The notes beneath the pieces are model-generated. The model was given only the letters and a program-made list of their open reading frames with translations. It was not told the origin of the DNA and did not search any database. A stretch of DNA of 64,000 nt from Sipunculus nudus. Its lineage: Eukaryota > Annelida > Sipuncula > Golfingiida > Sipunculidae. Position numbers and translations under genes: made by a program. The stretch spans positions 29,190,714 through 29,254,713 of the forward strand of contig CM049320.1 in assembly GCA_026874595.1 (NCBI GenBank), written 5' to 3'. Below, one piece after another: positions 11,652-26,600 of this stretch. Within the stretch, counting starts at the first letter, position 1; each line of letters begins with the position of its first letter.

Positions 11652-14600
11652 TGATAAAGAATTTTACAATGTTCGTGGACAATAAGGCCTTTCAATAGAG
11701 TTACATATACACGCAAATCAGACTTCAATCGAGTTACGTACATTCCACACACCCACAAAATAATAAAAATCATGGTTTCAGGAAATATTTTATTTAATAT
11801 AAAATGTTTCATCAAGGGCATGTCCTTTCCGTGTTATTTTAATTTTCAATCCATATATATCCATATAGGTTGTGTTTTATTACCAACAATAATTTGTGAT
11901 CAAGAAAAATGTAATTCGTGTTTTTTTTTTTTTCAAATAAAGTTTTATTTTTAAAAAAATGTATACAATATACTCTTGGTACAGACAATAAATTAAACCA
12001 ATAAAAAAGAATATTCTGATGTATGACATTACAGGAAACGTCGTTGTTGAAACATCATTAAGGCTCAGGTTACATATATGGAAAGTAACCTTTTCCACTG
12101 AAATAGTATCAAATACACTTGAAAACGAGATACTCCATTCATTCAAGTTCACATGATACAAACAAGTAATACAGAAGCGAGACCACTTGAAATCTACACA
12201 AATGCCAAGAAAGTTGTTACTTTTAAAACCGTGTTCATTTGCAAGAAATATACCGCCTAACATTTTATTCGACCCATTTGTTGCCACTCGTGAAAATGAA
12301 ACCCTGCTGCTCCTGGCATAACACCAAACTTGTATATTCTCCTTGACTTATAGATTACAAAGCGAGTGGAAATTAGGAATATTTATCGTCTTTATATGCA
12401 ATATAATATACAGCCTACTGGGAATAAATAGTTCTGGTTGAGACAATACATGGACTCTTAAACTTGGTAGAAAACACAAAACCAGTTGCTTTTATTCCTG
12501 AAATGACGTATATGAACCCCACAAACTGTAACCTACTTCACTTACCATATTTAATAATTTTATAAGTATCTGAGACAAAGCCCAAATTAGAACGAGAGCT
12601 TTAACATAACAATTGTATAATACAAAGTAGTTCCTACGGACAGATTTTAGTTTTACAGCCTCATTTTAAATTGACTAAGCGGCTATTTTGAAACTTGCAT
12701 CTTTGCATTGAGTTGTAAACTATCTATTTTCATACCTTAAGAGATAGAAAACAGGTACACAAATGGCCGATATAAATCGGGTTTTTTTTAGTATAGTTTC
12801 AAGATGCCATCTCAGGGAAAAGTCACCATACCAAGTTCATAAAAACCAAAATGCACAAGCAATTTTTTGGTACAAACTTGAGAAAAAACTTTCACTAATG
12901 TTACTTGTCACAATGTAATATGAAATAGTCTATATTAATCGACTATCATCATTATCGTGACTTTTTATAAAAAAAGACCCGTGTATATACTTTATTCACA
13001 TTTATAGCAATAATACAAAGACGACTGAAGAAAATGCATGGCGTATTACAACTTGGTCGGGGCCTGGTTCAAAATTTCTGTTCAAGGTTCGTTAGGTGAA
13101 GTTGTTCCTCCAGAATCGTTCCTATATTAACGATTTTGAGCAAGCACATGGGTTTTATAGAAGTACATGAAAAGTACTTTGTGTGTGTGCGTGTGTGTGT
13201 GTATATATATAAATATATATATATGCGTGTGTATACATGAACGTATAAATATAAATTGTTTGACAGTTTATAACTAGATGGAAATTAAAATACATACATA
13301 TACAAACGTATATATGTACAGGTGTATGTATGCATACACATACATGTATGTATATACATATTAATTTATATTGATGATGGGCAATGGTCAAATTAAGTTG
13401 CCTGCAAACATGAAAGTTAAAATTATATTTTCATGATATGCGGACTATTTTTTTTAAATATTTTTTTTCAATAAGTCAACCTATTGTACTTTGCAAATCT
13501 AAGCTTCAGTCCAATTAAAAATACTGTTTTGTAGTTTTTATTTTTATTTTCGTGTCATCTTTAAACTTGCATATGACTATACTTTCTGCTGATAACGTAG
13601 TGTGACACTAGGACATTCATCTGTAAAAAAAAATATTGGAAATATGGCAAGGTGACAATATCTGCAGATACAACATTCAGTTCATTTATTTTAAGGCCCA
13701 TATATGCACTTCCTCTGTCCTTGTAACATATAACACAGGTTGTTAACCTCATTTATACTTAATGTTATGCACCTATCTGTACTCATGACACATACCTGGC
13801 AGGTTATTGTTAGGCTTGTATCTGTTATTATTACACATTCCTGGCAGGTTATTGCAAGCCTCGTATATTATTATTATCACATTCCTGGCAGGTTATTGTT
13901 AGGTACCTCTCTCTATTTATAACACATCTATGACAGGTTTTTATCTGTACTTACGACACATACCTGGCAGGTTAGTGCAAGGCTCATATCTATGTTTATG
14001 ACACATACCTGGCCGGTTATTGTTGACACCTATCTAAAACTATCATGACACCTATGTATAACTGGCCGGTTATTGTTGACACCTATCTAAAACTATCATG
14101 ACACCTATGTATAACTATGACATGCCTGGCAGGTTATTGTTTGGCTCATATCTGTACCAATGACATACCTGGCAGCTTATTGTTAGGCAAATCTCAGTAC
14201 TTTATACACATACCTGGCAGGTCATTTTTTGGCTCATATATGTACTCATGACACGTACCTGGCAGGTTATTGTTAGGCTCATATCTTGACTCATCCCACA
14301 TACCTGGCAGGTTTTTGTTAGGCTCATATATGTACACATGACACCTACCTGGCAGGTTATTGTTAGGCTCATATCTGTACTAATGACACATACCTGGCAG
14401 GTTACTGTTAGGCTAATATCTGTACTGACATACCTGGCAGGTTATTGTTAGGCTTATATCTGTACTCATGACACGTACCTGGCAGGTTATTGTTAGGCTT
14501 ATGTATGTAACTATTACAAATACCTGGCAGGTTACTGTTAGGCTCATATTTGCAATTATTATACATTAATGGCAGTTTGTTAGGTTCATATCTGTAGTTT

Positions 14601-17600
14601 TTATACATATATGGTAGGTTATTGTTAGCCTCACATCTGTACCTATAACAGATACCACATAGGTTATTGTTAAGTTCATATCTGTATGAACCTGTATTTA
14701 ATACAGATAAATTCTTGAACTTTTGGGTTTGACCTATGGGCAAAAAAAATCTTGTTTGATTGATAAAAGGAAGTGTTTCTTTTTCCTGCCCATCAGTTAC
14801 TTCCATGAGGTCCTCTGAGTCAAGATTTGCTGAGGGACTACAATTTGGGTCTTCAACATATGGGCAGAAAAAAAAATGAGGTCATCTGGTGACTCTCTGG
14901 ACCAATCCTGAACCAGATGTTTAAGATTTTCATGGTCAATCTTTGAATAGCGAAGCTTAATACTGGCTTGATATATGATTTCTTATGGTCACATTTGATG
15001 GACAGAAACGTCTATTCCCTTTGTGTAATCTTTTCCCTATCAAACAATTCTTTTGACACAAAATGAGAAATGTGACTCCTCATCTCAAGGACACTGAACA
15101 CTCCTCCTTTTACAAGCTCTTCTCTTTCACTGGATTACTTTTAACAAATATGTGACAGGATATTGTTGGATCAACAAGTCTCCTCCAATAACACCAATCA
15201 GTCTCGTCAAGTCTGAGGAAGACACTGTCCAAGTAAAGACTGTATGAACCTGTATTTAATACAGATAACAAATTATTGAACTTTTGGGTCTGACCTATTG
15301 GCAAATAAATTTCAATTTCAACTGACTTTCTGCCAACTCTTTCATGTGACTGATTATTTCAGCTTCACAGAAGTCCACCATTCCAAATCTAGGTTGCTAG
15401 CCCGGATTCCACTGCTTTAGGATTGATAGTGCTTCTGTAATTGCTGCAGTGTTTTCATATTGGACCACAAAAGAGGCCACCTTGCTGTAGTCCACGTTGG
15501 TCTACACGCATAAAAAAATAAAGGCAGGGCATATTTTGTTGTTTTATATGTAGCTTCAAGGAGACAAATCTCATTTCCATATCTTTTCAACAGATGCTGT
15601 TGAAATCTTGTTTGATTGATAAAGAGAAGCGTTTCTTTTTCCTGCCCATCAGTTACTTCGAGGTTCTCCGAGTCAAGATTTGCTGAAGGACTAGAAGTTG
15701 GGTCTTCAACATATGGGCGGAAAAAAATGAGGTCATCTGGTGACACTCTGGACCAATCCTGAATCAGCTGTTTCAGATTTTCTTGGTCAATCTTTGAATA
15801 GCAAAGCTTAATGCTGGCTTGATATATATGATTTCTTATTGTCACATTTGAAGGACAGAAACGTCTATTCCCTTTGATCTTTTCTCATCAAACATTTCAC
15901 TGTCTGGGGAAGACACTGCCCAAGTAAAGACTGTTCAGTGCTCCAGCCCCACTTGGGACAAGCGACCCATGGGTCATGAAACTCAGCCAAATGACATTTT
16001 GACAATGTGTCCTTGCACAGGCAAATAAGATATTTTGTAGGTGATATAATCATTCATGCATATTGGTTTTAGTTCATCAAGACCAATAACCAACCGTTGA
16101 CTACACCTAAGCACACTGTATTTAATAATTGAAATTTGAAAGGCTCCTATCTGTACTTATACTATATACCCTTCAGGTAATAATTGTTAGGCTGCTCTCT
16201 ACTTGTAACAAACATATGACATGTAATTGTTAGGCTCATATCTGAGATTATATACACATGAAAAGTTGGTTAGGCTGACAGGCTGACATTTAATTTTTAC
16301 ATGTACCTGACAGGTTAATGTTAGGCTCCTCTAACCTGTCAGGCTCACCTCTCTACTAAATAAATACCGGACCCGTTATTGTTAGGCTAACCATGAAAAA
16401 TTAATGGTTTACCACCAGTTACTTTGTAGACCTGTCACCCATGTATACAACATACCAGATAGGGTGAAGGAGTAGAGAGAGGACCCTGATGCATTGTCTG
16501 GCTAATTTATCTACTTTACACATTATCTACTTTACACATGCCTGACAGAAGTCTAATATCAACAACCGTTGACTACACCTAGGCACACTATTTAATAATT
16601 GAAAGTTTTTCTATTATTCCGCGCGGCAGGGGTGGGGGGGAGGGGGGGACAACTCCATGATCAATATGCATGCAAAGAATCATGGTGATCAATGCATTAG
16701 TTGTTCAGAAACTGGAGCTTTTGTATCAAATATTATATTATTCTTGGGGGGAAGGGGGGGGGGGGGGGGGGACTTCTGAACCCAATAGCTCAGGAGTATA
16801 TGGGTAACAAAGACCTAATTTCAGGTTTCCAAGGAGAATTTTCATGATCCTCCCTGGATGTCAAGTTGCAAAGTTCCAGGTCCAACAGTTAAGATTTGTG
16901 CCTGGTTAACGGTTGGATGACTGACAAAGAGTGATCGCTATAGCTCAGATGACTTTCTGTCAGCTGAGCTAAAATAACAGGAACACTGCACAAAAATGTT
17001 TGCATGGTAAATGATGATTCTGCCAATCTTGACTTTGTGTATGTGCCATCAAGTTATTGTGCTTTTCCAGTGGCCAAGCACATGTTTGACTACTTCTCTG
17101 GGTCTGTTCCACAACCATGTTGGAAGAAATGAGTTGTATTGACAGAACTTGGGCATTTCTTCATGCTGGTACAGCAGCATGAGTGATTTTTCTAAAGCAC
17201 TGGCACTGCACATCTGTATGTCAGATCTTTTACACAGGTCAGCTTTTCCCTGCATTTAAGTGCCTTTGTTTGTACAAGGTCTTGTTTTGCTGGTTGTTCA
17301 CGTGAATCTGGAGTCAGGTTGGTCAACATCTCATGTGTACCTTGCTCCTGTGGGGTGACATGTGGTGGTTCGTCACTGAGACCAGTCACTGTCTCGTCAA
17401 GTCTAAGGGAAGACACTGTCTGAGTAAATACTGCTCATAGAGCTCCAGCCCCACTTGGGAAAAAACTGGAACACTGCACAAAAATGTTTGCATGGTAAAT
17501 GATGTTTCTGCCAATCCATGCAAGTACACGATGGAGAGATACTGTCATCCCCAAAGATAATCGTGTGTTTCAGTGATTCATCACTACTCTCACTCTTTAC

Positions 17601-20600
17601 CAGAAAACGGCCGTCCTTGACTTTGTGTATTTGCCCTGCAGTTATTGAGCTTTTCAATCCAAGCACAAGTTTGACTACTTCCCTTGGGTGGTTCCACAAC
17701 TATGGTGTAAGAGATGTCTAAAGGGAACTAACTTGAGAATTGTACATCATACAAACTTATGCCAGGTTGCTAGGCTCCTATCTGTACTTATAACATATAC
17801 CCTTCAGGTAATAATTGTTAGGCTGCTCTCTACTTATAACAAACATATGACATGTAATTGTTATGCTCATATCTGAGATATCTGAGATTATATACACATG
17901 AAAAGTTGGTTAGGCTGACAGTTAATTTTTACATGTATCTTACAGGTTAATGTTGGGCTCCTCTAACCTGTCAGGCTCACCTCTCTACTTACTAACAAAT
18001 ATCGGACCCGTTATTGTTAGGCTAACCATGAAAAATTAATGGTTTACCACCAGTTACTTTGTAGACCTGTCACCCAGGTATACAACATACCAGATAGGGT
18101 GAGGGAGTAGAGAGAGGACCCTGATGCATTGTCTGGCTAATTTATCTACTTTACACATTATCTACTTTACACATACCTGACAGAAGTCTAATATCTGACA
18201 TAAGAAACCTGATATGGTTCTTGTCAGGTTCATCTGTAATTATTACAGATACCCAAAAGGTTATGGAAAGGCTTACACCTGTAAATATTAAAGATTTATG
18301 ACATTTATTTTTACACTTATATCTGTTAATATTATACATTCCTAGCAGGTTATTTTTAGTCTCATCTATGTTTGTGACATACCTAGCAGGTTATTTTAGT
18401 CACATCTATGACACATACATGACAGGTTATTGTTAGGCTCATACCTGTACTCATCACACATACATGGCAGGTTAATTTGTCTCAATAGCTTTACTCATGA
18501 CACTGGCAGGTTACTGTTAGGCTCATATCTGTTATTATTACACATTCCTGGCAGGTTATTGTTTGGTACCTCTCTCTACTTATAACACACCTATGACAGG
18601 TTTTTATAAGACTCATTATAATGGGAAATGTTCATCATAAAACCATAAATTACAGATATTGTGTCTCCTACAGCATCATCAGTTAGGCCAAAAAAAAAAT
18701 TAAAGGTATGGTTCTCAGGCACCGGCTGCATCAATTTTAAACCCGCGCATCAAAATTTTTTATTTTGATTTTCAATAAAAACTTTCCAATTTTGAGCTGC
18801 TGCCCCTCCTACATTTCTTTCAAGAAGATAAAACCATACAATTTCCTTTGTTTTGTAGTGCTTTTACTTATTTAGCAAAATAAAACTTATTTTCATGCTT
18901 TTCCCTTATCATTTGACATTTTTATCGAAACATACCAAAAAATTTTAAAAATTTAAAATAAAAAAGCGCAAGCCCACATTGATTTCTGAAAAAAAGTGCC
19001 TAAGAACCATACCTTTTTTTTTATTTTGGCCTTAGGGAGTGGAGCATATGATTTAGTTCCAATGTTGGCCTGTAGGGGGCGATGCCATCGTAGGGCAAAT
19101 TTTCTGTGCAGTTTGAAAAGAAACCAATAAAATTTCACCAATCTTTCATCTTGAGGAGTTAAGGGCGTTTTTGACAAGAAAGGGGAATCCATTTAGACTG
19201 AGGTTCTTATTATTGTACATGTAGAAGTGTAAAGACATGCTGCATGGCGAGTCAAACCAATGGTTTACCACCAGGTACTTTTTTGACCTGTCACCCAGAA
19301 TGTATACATACCAAATAGGGTGAGGAGAGTACAGAGAGGACCCTGATGCATTGTCTGGTTAATTTATCTACTTTACACATACCTGACAGAAACCTAATAT
19401 CTGACATAAGAAACCTGACAGGGTTATTGTCAGGTTCATCTGCAATTATTACAGATACCCGAGAGGTTATTTTTAGTCTCATCTATGTTTGTGACATACC
19501 TAGCAGGTTATTTTTAGTCACACCTATGACACATACATGACAGGTTATTGTTAGGCTCATATCTGTACTCATCACACATACATGGCAGGTTATTGCTAGG
19601 TTCCTCTCTACTTATAACACACTCATGACAGATCATTATTACGTTTTAGTTCCAACTTTGGCCTGTAGGGTGCGATGCTATGGTAGGTCAAACTTTCTTT
19701 GCAGTTTGCATAAATTTTTTTTTTATCTGAAGGAAGTAGGGCATTGGTGACAGGAAAGGGGAATCAATTTTGACTCCAGGCTTTTTTATTGTGCAAGCTG
19801 AAGAAATTTGTTACAAGTAACGAGAGGAGCCTGACAGCTTATTGTTAGGTATATATCCACTTGTTACACATACATGATGTATCGAAAGTTTCAGATCTTA
19901 TGTTTCCTGTTGCATCATTAGGTTTGAATGTCACTTGGTTATACATACCATTAGATAAAAATTGTTTAACATGGCATTATCATGATAGGTCTCAGCATTT
20001 CACAACACTTAATCATGCAAACATCACCATCAGTTACATATACTGTTTCACATAGCATTATCAGGTAGTAGTAGCACTGTGCATCATGTTTCAAGTAAAA
20101 CATTAAGTATACACATTGTGTTTCACATAGCGTAGTTAGATATGGGTAAATTATAATACATATTGTCACAGAACAGATAAAATTACACCCTGTATTATTC
20201 CCTGTAGCATTACTTGGTTTGGATGTCATTGGGTGTAACACATACATACACTGTCATATCAAATTATCAGGTAGTACTAACTTGTGCACTATGTTTCTAG
20301 TAAAACATTAAGTAAACACATTGTTTCACATAGCATAATTAGATATGGGTATATTAAAATGCATATTGTCAAAGAACAGTTAAAATTACACCCTGTATTA
20401 TTCCCTGTAGCATCATTTGGTCTAGATGTCTTTGGGTGTAACACATAACATGAGGTGCACAGTCAATATGCCAACATCACCATCCGTTACATACACTGTA
20501 TCATATAGAATTATCAGGTAGTAGCACTGTGCACCGTGTTTCAAGTAAAACATTAAATACACTCATTGTTTCACATAGCATAATAAGATATGGGTACATT

Positions 20601-23600
20601 ATAATACATATTGTCACAGAACAGTTAAAATTACACCCTGTATTATTCCCTGTAGCATCATTTGGTCTAGATGTCATTGGGTGTTACACATAACACGAGG
20701 TACACATTCTCATTATGCAAACATCATCAGTTACATACACGGTTTCACATAGCAATATCAGGTAGAAGCAAACTTTACCATCAGTTACATATATCTTGCT
20801 TCACATAGCATCATTAGAGGTCAGTGGTAGGAATTTGGTTTAAAAATCTTAATCGATGACTGAACAATAAAAACAATTATTCATTGATTATTTCATGCAC
20901 TTTCTACATAGGCACAGAATCTGCAGTATACTAGTACCTAAAATATAACCCAGTCTGAATGACATGTACATAGGTAACTAGAATACGGGTAGTCCACAAG
21001 CGACTACGTGTATCCGCCAAAATCAGAGTAGGACGGGTGAAGTGATGCATGGATTGAGTGGCAAGAGGAAATAAAAGTTAAATGTGTTACATATTATAAT
21101 GGACTTCTGCCACGTAAACATGATTGTAGGTGGCGCCACCTGTTTTTTGAACAAGAAACTATCCAAGATGTATACACATGCGAAATTTCAGGTGGAAAAG
21201 TCAAACCACTGCAGAAATATGAGTGATTTTTTTCCTGATCGGTCAAATGGTTCCCGAGTCATGTGGGTTCATGTGTAGAAACAGACATCCAAATGGACGC
21301 TGGGCAGAGAGGAAAGTTCAGAGGTCAAGGCGAATTGGTTAGGCACCAGTTCACATGTGACCCGATAATTTGTGTAAGTTTCGGAATGCAGCGGCAGCAG
21401 AACCTGGTCAAAAACATAGTATTTGCAAAACTTCGTTTACAATAATAATAAAACCAATCTACTAGCACCTATCCGCCATCAATAATTTTATTTTTCTATA
21501 TTTTTTTAAAGAATTTGGAGGGATGAATAAGAAGATATGGTGGTGCGACGCACAAAAAACCTATGGCTTTCATCTGGATTTTGATGGCATCCCTTATGTG
21601 ATCCTAGGAAGGAGACTTATGGAATGCCAGAATGGACCGGATAGAAACAAAGCTGTAAAGCAGAAATCAGCCAATAAAAGAAAGGTATCACTTGAGACTT
21701 TTAGATGAATCTCCATGAAATGTCAAGTGTTGGTCAAACTAAAGCAGTGAAATTAAGATATTTTGCTTATTGCACAAGTGCATTTCTAAATATTCTCACA
21801 TACAGAAAAGTGAAGTATGACAAAAAATCTATCAAAATATATGTTGTGTACAATTTTGAATAATTTTGTTTAAACCAGAAAACTGCAATTGCAGTCTTTG
21901 GACACACAATATTATACTATGTTGTTCATGGGTAATGGAAGCTTCATGTATCACTGTAGCAATCAAGAATGACCAGCAAAGACCACAGCTACACCAGTCA
22001 GTCCAGGTATCTGGTCCAACCAACAAAAAAACAGAACTGCCCAGCTGCTATCTATATGAGAGAAATTGCAAAATTTCCTCAGTATAAGGTGCGTCTGTTA
22101 TTTATTATTTTGGATTTGTAAAGTAATGGACTATTATAACATATATAATTGGTAAGTAAGACTATAAGAAGAATCTGCTAAATTGCACATTTTTCTCATG
22201 TTTAAGAATTTTTAGGATAAACAAGGGACCCATGGGTCATATCACTCAGCTGAATTTTGGAAAATATTATAACTGCAAAATATTTTTTATTTCTTTTGGT
22301 TTTTCATGTGTATTATCATTTGAAAAGCTGTGAGAAAATGGCCCTGTTAAATTTAAACTCTGTAAATTATAGTATAATGGACATGAGCAAAACCATTTAG
22401 TGATGCAACAAGGGAACAAATAGGCCTACAGTAAGTGTTATATAAAAGTAACATTTCATGAACAAATAATGTGTGAAGGTAATTAAGTTTTCAAGAGTTA
22501 AATATATGGCCATACCAGTTAAAAATTAATCCAACAAAGTTTGACCAATATTCCTAATTTGAATACTAAGTTAACAGTGTTATTCACACCTATGCCCTGC
22601 CAACTTTAAGAGATATGAATAAAATGCTACAAAGTATTTATATCTTCTTAAAACTTGTCAGTTAGCACTTACATTAGATCCTAATATTTTATCACTTTTG
22701 AATATTAGGATTAAATTCCTGAATTTTTTTTCTTTAAAACAATCAAAATTGTCCAAGTCTCATCAAAAAGAATTTATTAACATTAAAATTATAAGATTTA
22801 TCTTGTTTATTAGTCCTGTGTATTGAAGGGGTGGGTGGGGGGAGGGGTCTCCATTGTTACTGCTCGAAGCTGAAAAAAAAGTTATTTAAAATTCATCTAG
22901 TTCATAGTACAGGTCAGTATGAACAGAATGGTTGGGGGGGGGGGGGCAAAAAGGCTCAGTGTGGTATGGTATTAACTGCAGACAGCCTGATCAAGCTCAA
23001 CTCAGTGGAGAGAGCTGCGCTGAATGACCTACAGTCACCAAAGTGGACTGCTTGACAATGTAAGAGAATACAACAAGAGCCTCCAAAATAAATTCAATTA
23101 CTAGACTAATTTTGCAGCTTTTATTTTCAAATTTCAGATTTTAACAGATTAAATCCTTATGTGCACATGCTGTGAAAATTAAATCCACAGTACTTACAGG
23201 AAAAAAATGTGCAGTGGCCAAAGTTTTGCAAAATTTAAGGTACCAATTTTTATTTTTGCTAATATTTAAAAAAATTTGAAAGATTTTGATATAATTTTCG
23301 GTAAACAATTTAATTTTGATTAATTAAAGTTATATTACTTTAAAAAAGTACTTAGCTTTAACATGTTTTGTGTTAAGCGACAAAATATCTTTTCTGATTT
23401 TTTTACAAAATGCATTATGTTTGAGCCCATAACTTTTTTTAATTATATAATACAGACCTTAATTCTGGCATGTATATAGGAACTATATAGTGAAATATTT
23501 ATGGTAAATATGAGGAGAAACAGATGAGTGGTTTTGATATTAGGCAGTCCTGAAGTGTGAAAATAGATTTCTAATAAAAAATTGAGGTTTTTCCTTAATT

Positions 23601-26600
23601 TCTCAAAGGAACTATGTCGCAAAGACCCAGTTTTTGGCTTGGTAGGAGATTTTGGGGACATCTAACTGCATGCCGAATTTCAGATTCGTAGGTCCAATGG
23701 TGTCGATAAGTGCCAGTCTTATGCACGGACATCCTGACGGACAGATGGACAGACAATGGACCACGACTATAGCTCAGATGACTTAAAGTCAGCTGAGCTA
23801 AAAATGAACACTGTATACGTTTCCTGCTATTTCCAATCATATAGTGTATCCAATATGTTTGAATAAGCATTAGAAAATCACAATATTCATGAAAATTATA
23901 TTCATGGAACATAAACATTTATTTTAGATAACCAATGACGACTTGTACCTGCGTGCAAAAATTGCTTCCGACATCAGACAGGAAATGATGAATGGACATG
24001 TTCAATGGGAACGTCGTATTTACCTCTCTCTTCCATCTGAGCAGGCACACCAGTTTCACTTTACAGGAGAGGCAAGTATTAATATTACCTTTAAAACTTG
24101 CAAATTTGTGGAAATAATGTTGCCAACTTTGGGCTCTTGTTGTTTTTCATGCTTGATAAGGCACCGACAGACAGAGTGACAGACTAAACCCAGACACTTT
24201 GAAACAAATCCAAACCAAGGTAGCATGAGAGCAATCACTGACCCAAATTTGAATGAAATCAGATAATATTTAGGAAAGTTATCGCATCGAATCGCATCGC
24301 CAGATGTATAAAAATGTGTTTAAAAAATATTAAAAAATACAGGTGGCACCACCAGTCTTTAGGAACTGATGAAACTTTCCATGATTATTATGCATGGATA
24401 GAATCCAGGCAATCAGAAATGTTTTACTGAAATCCCTAAATGTACAGTTAGAAGTTTCTAGGTCCAGAGGTTAAGACTTGTGCTCTGTTAATGGCCTCAT
24501 GTATGACTGACAAACGGTGATGGCTATATCTCAGAAGATATAGAAACTGAGCTAAAAACAAGTGACCCATGGGTCTTGACGCTCAGCCAACGGACATGTT
24601 GACAATATGTCCTTGCACAGGTAACTAAATAAGATAATGTAGGTGGCATCATCGTTCATGCATATTAGCTCAAGTTCATCAAGACCCATAAGCACAACAA
24701 ATTTGAAAAGAATCAAACCAGCCTTTCCTAAGGCGTCTGGCAATTTGTTTGTATTTTGTATTATTACGATTTGTGCCCTATTAACTGACAGAAAGACAGT
24801 TGGACAGACGGACAACTAGTGATCGCTATAGCTCAGATGACTTTCAGTCAGCTGAGCTAAAAATTGATCATGCTTAATTACATTGTGGAAAACAATAAAT
24901 AACAATACCCCCATGAGCAAAAATTACCATGTCTCTGCGTTCGATAGGGTTAGTATATATATGAGCACAAATGTGTATGGTGTCAGCAGTGACGTCATAC
25001 GGAATGGGCCAGACTATTTGGTTCTGCAACAGTAACCATGTGGCCTCCCTCACTGAAGTGTAAAATGTGGTTGTATTTACTGATATAGGTATTTTTTTAT
25101 GTTTTGAACACTTGGGCCAGCCGGGATGCCCTGAGCAGCAAAATTTGATTGGAGAAAGGACAACCTGAACGGTTATGTGACAAATATTGAACAGGCACAT
25201 GATCTTGTCAAAGCTTACAAGTTAGGCACATGTACTAAAGGCAATGTAAAGCACTTAACCAGTGCTGCAATATAACAAACTAATGAAGACATAAAATCAT
25301 CTGACGTGACAGATTCTTGATAAAATTTGGCACTGCTATCTCAATTAGTTTTTGAGAATACATTGGTTAATGTAACAAGTGACCCATGGGTCATGACAGC
25401 TGACTGGGAAGAGATTCGCAAAAGGAAATTTTATCCTCAGAATGGGAGTATATACCCATTCAACTGAAGCATCAAACAGATTAACCAACAGGCCAGATTT
25501 AGTCTGTATTTATACATCTCAAAAATAGAGAAAAAATGTGTAAACTTTAAAAACTAGAATACAGGTAGCTGACAAGCAACTACGTGTATCTGCCAAAATC
25601 AGAGTGGAACGGGTGAAGTTAGGCATGGACTGAGTGGCAAGGGGAAATAGAGTGAGGTTTGTTGCATATTAGCATGGGTGTCAGCAGCCTAAATGTGTAT
25701 GTAGGTTGTGCCACCTACCACAAATCCAGAAAGCTGTCCAAGTTGTATACATATGTGAAATTTTTGGCAGAAAAGTCAAACCACTACATGTATAGGAGTG
25801 ATTTTAGCCCACGGCAGACAGACAGACACTGTGCAAAAATGGTTGCAGGTGGCCCCTCCAGTTTTGTGTATAATAAAGACCTATGTGAGATCTAAACACA
25901 TGCACGATTTGTGCCTGGTTAACGGACGGACAGACGGACAAAGAGTGATCGCTATAGCTCAGATGACTTTCAGTCAGCTGAGCTAAAAACAAAAACATGG
26001 CGCCATTGCATAAGCTCATAGGTTCTCTATAAACCTAACAGTGAAATGTAGCAACAGTTAATTGTTTTGTATGTCATTATTTGAGAAATGTTCACACATT
26101 ATATGTATAAATTTGGTGAAAAAATGTAGCTGGGGTTTAACAGACATTTGGAAACAACTGTGAGGCAGGACCGATGGACAGGCGTAGACAATTTAATTTT
26201 TAGTAGTCCTAATTCATATGAGTAGGAATAACAGTAAATGTACAGGCACATATAAGTAGGCAAGTACAAACTTTGAATCAAGTCAACCTTTTTAGGGACT
26301 TGGGTGGTTTATACAGAATTGGGACTCAAGTGGCTTGGACTGAATTGGGACGAAAGGTTGACTGAATTGGGACCAGAATTGCTTGAACTTTTAACCTGAG
26401 TGAGTTGGATTGGCCTGACACTGTCAAATATCCTACATCATTGATATACATATTTATTTTCTTTTAGATTGCTGGTATTGTCCAACCACTGGACACAAAA
26501 GTGAAACAAAAGATAAAGGAACTGGTACAAGAAGGAGTCACCAGTGTTTGTGAAATGAGGCGTCACATCGCTCATTTTGTATCCAGTGAAATGTTTGATG

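Noticed and set aside
11880-12287. 135-codon minus-strand frame in intron 1
   Set aside because: Poly-A/T driven composition, no family resemblance, and no matching exons nearby.
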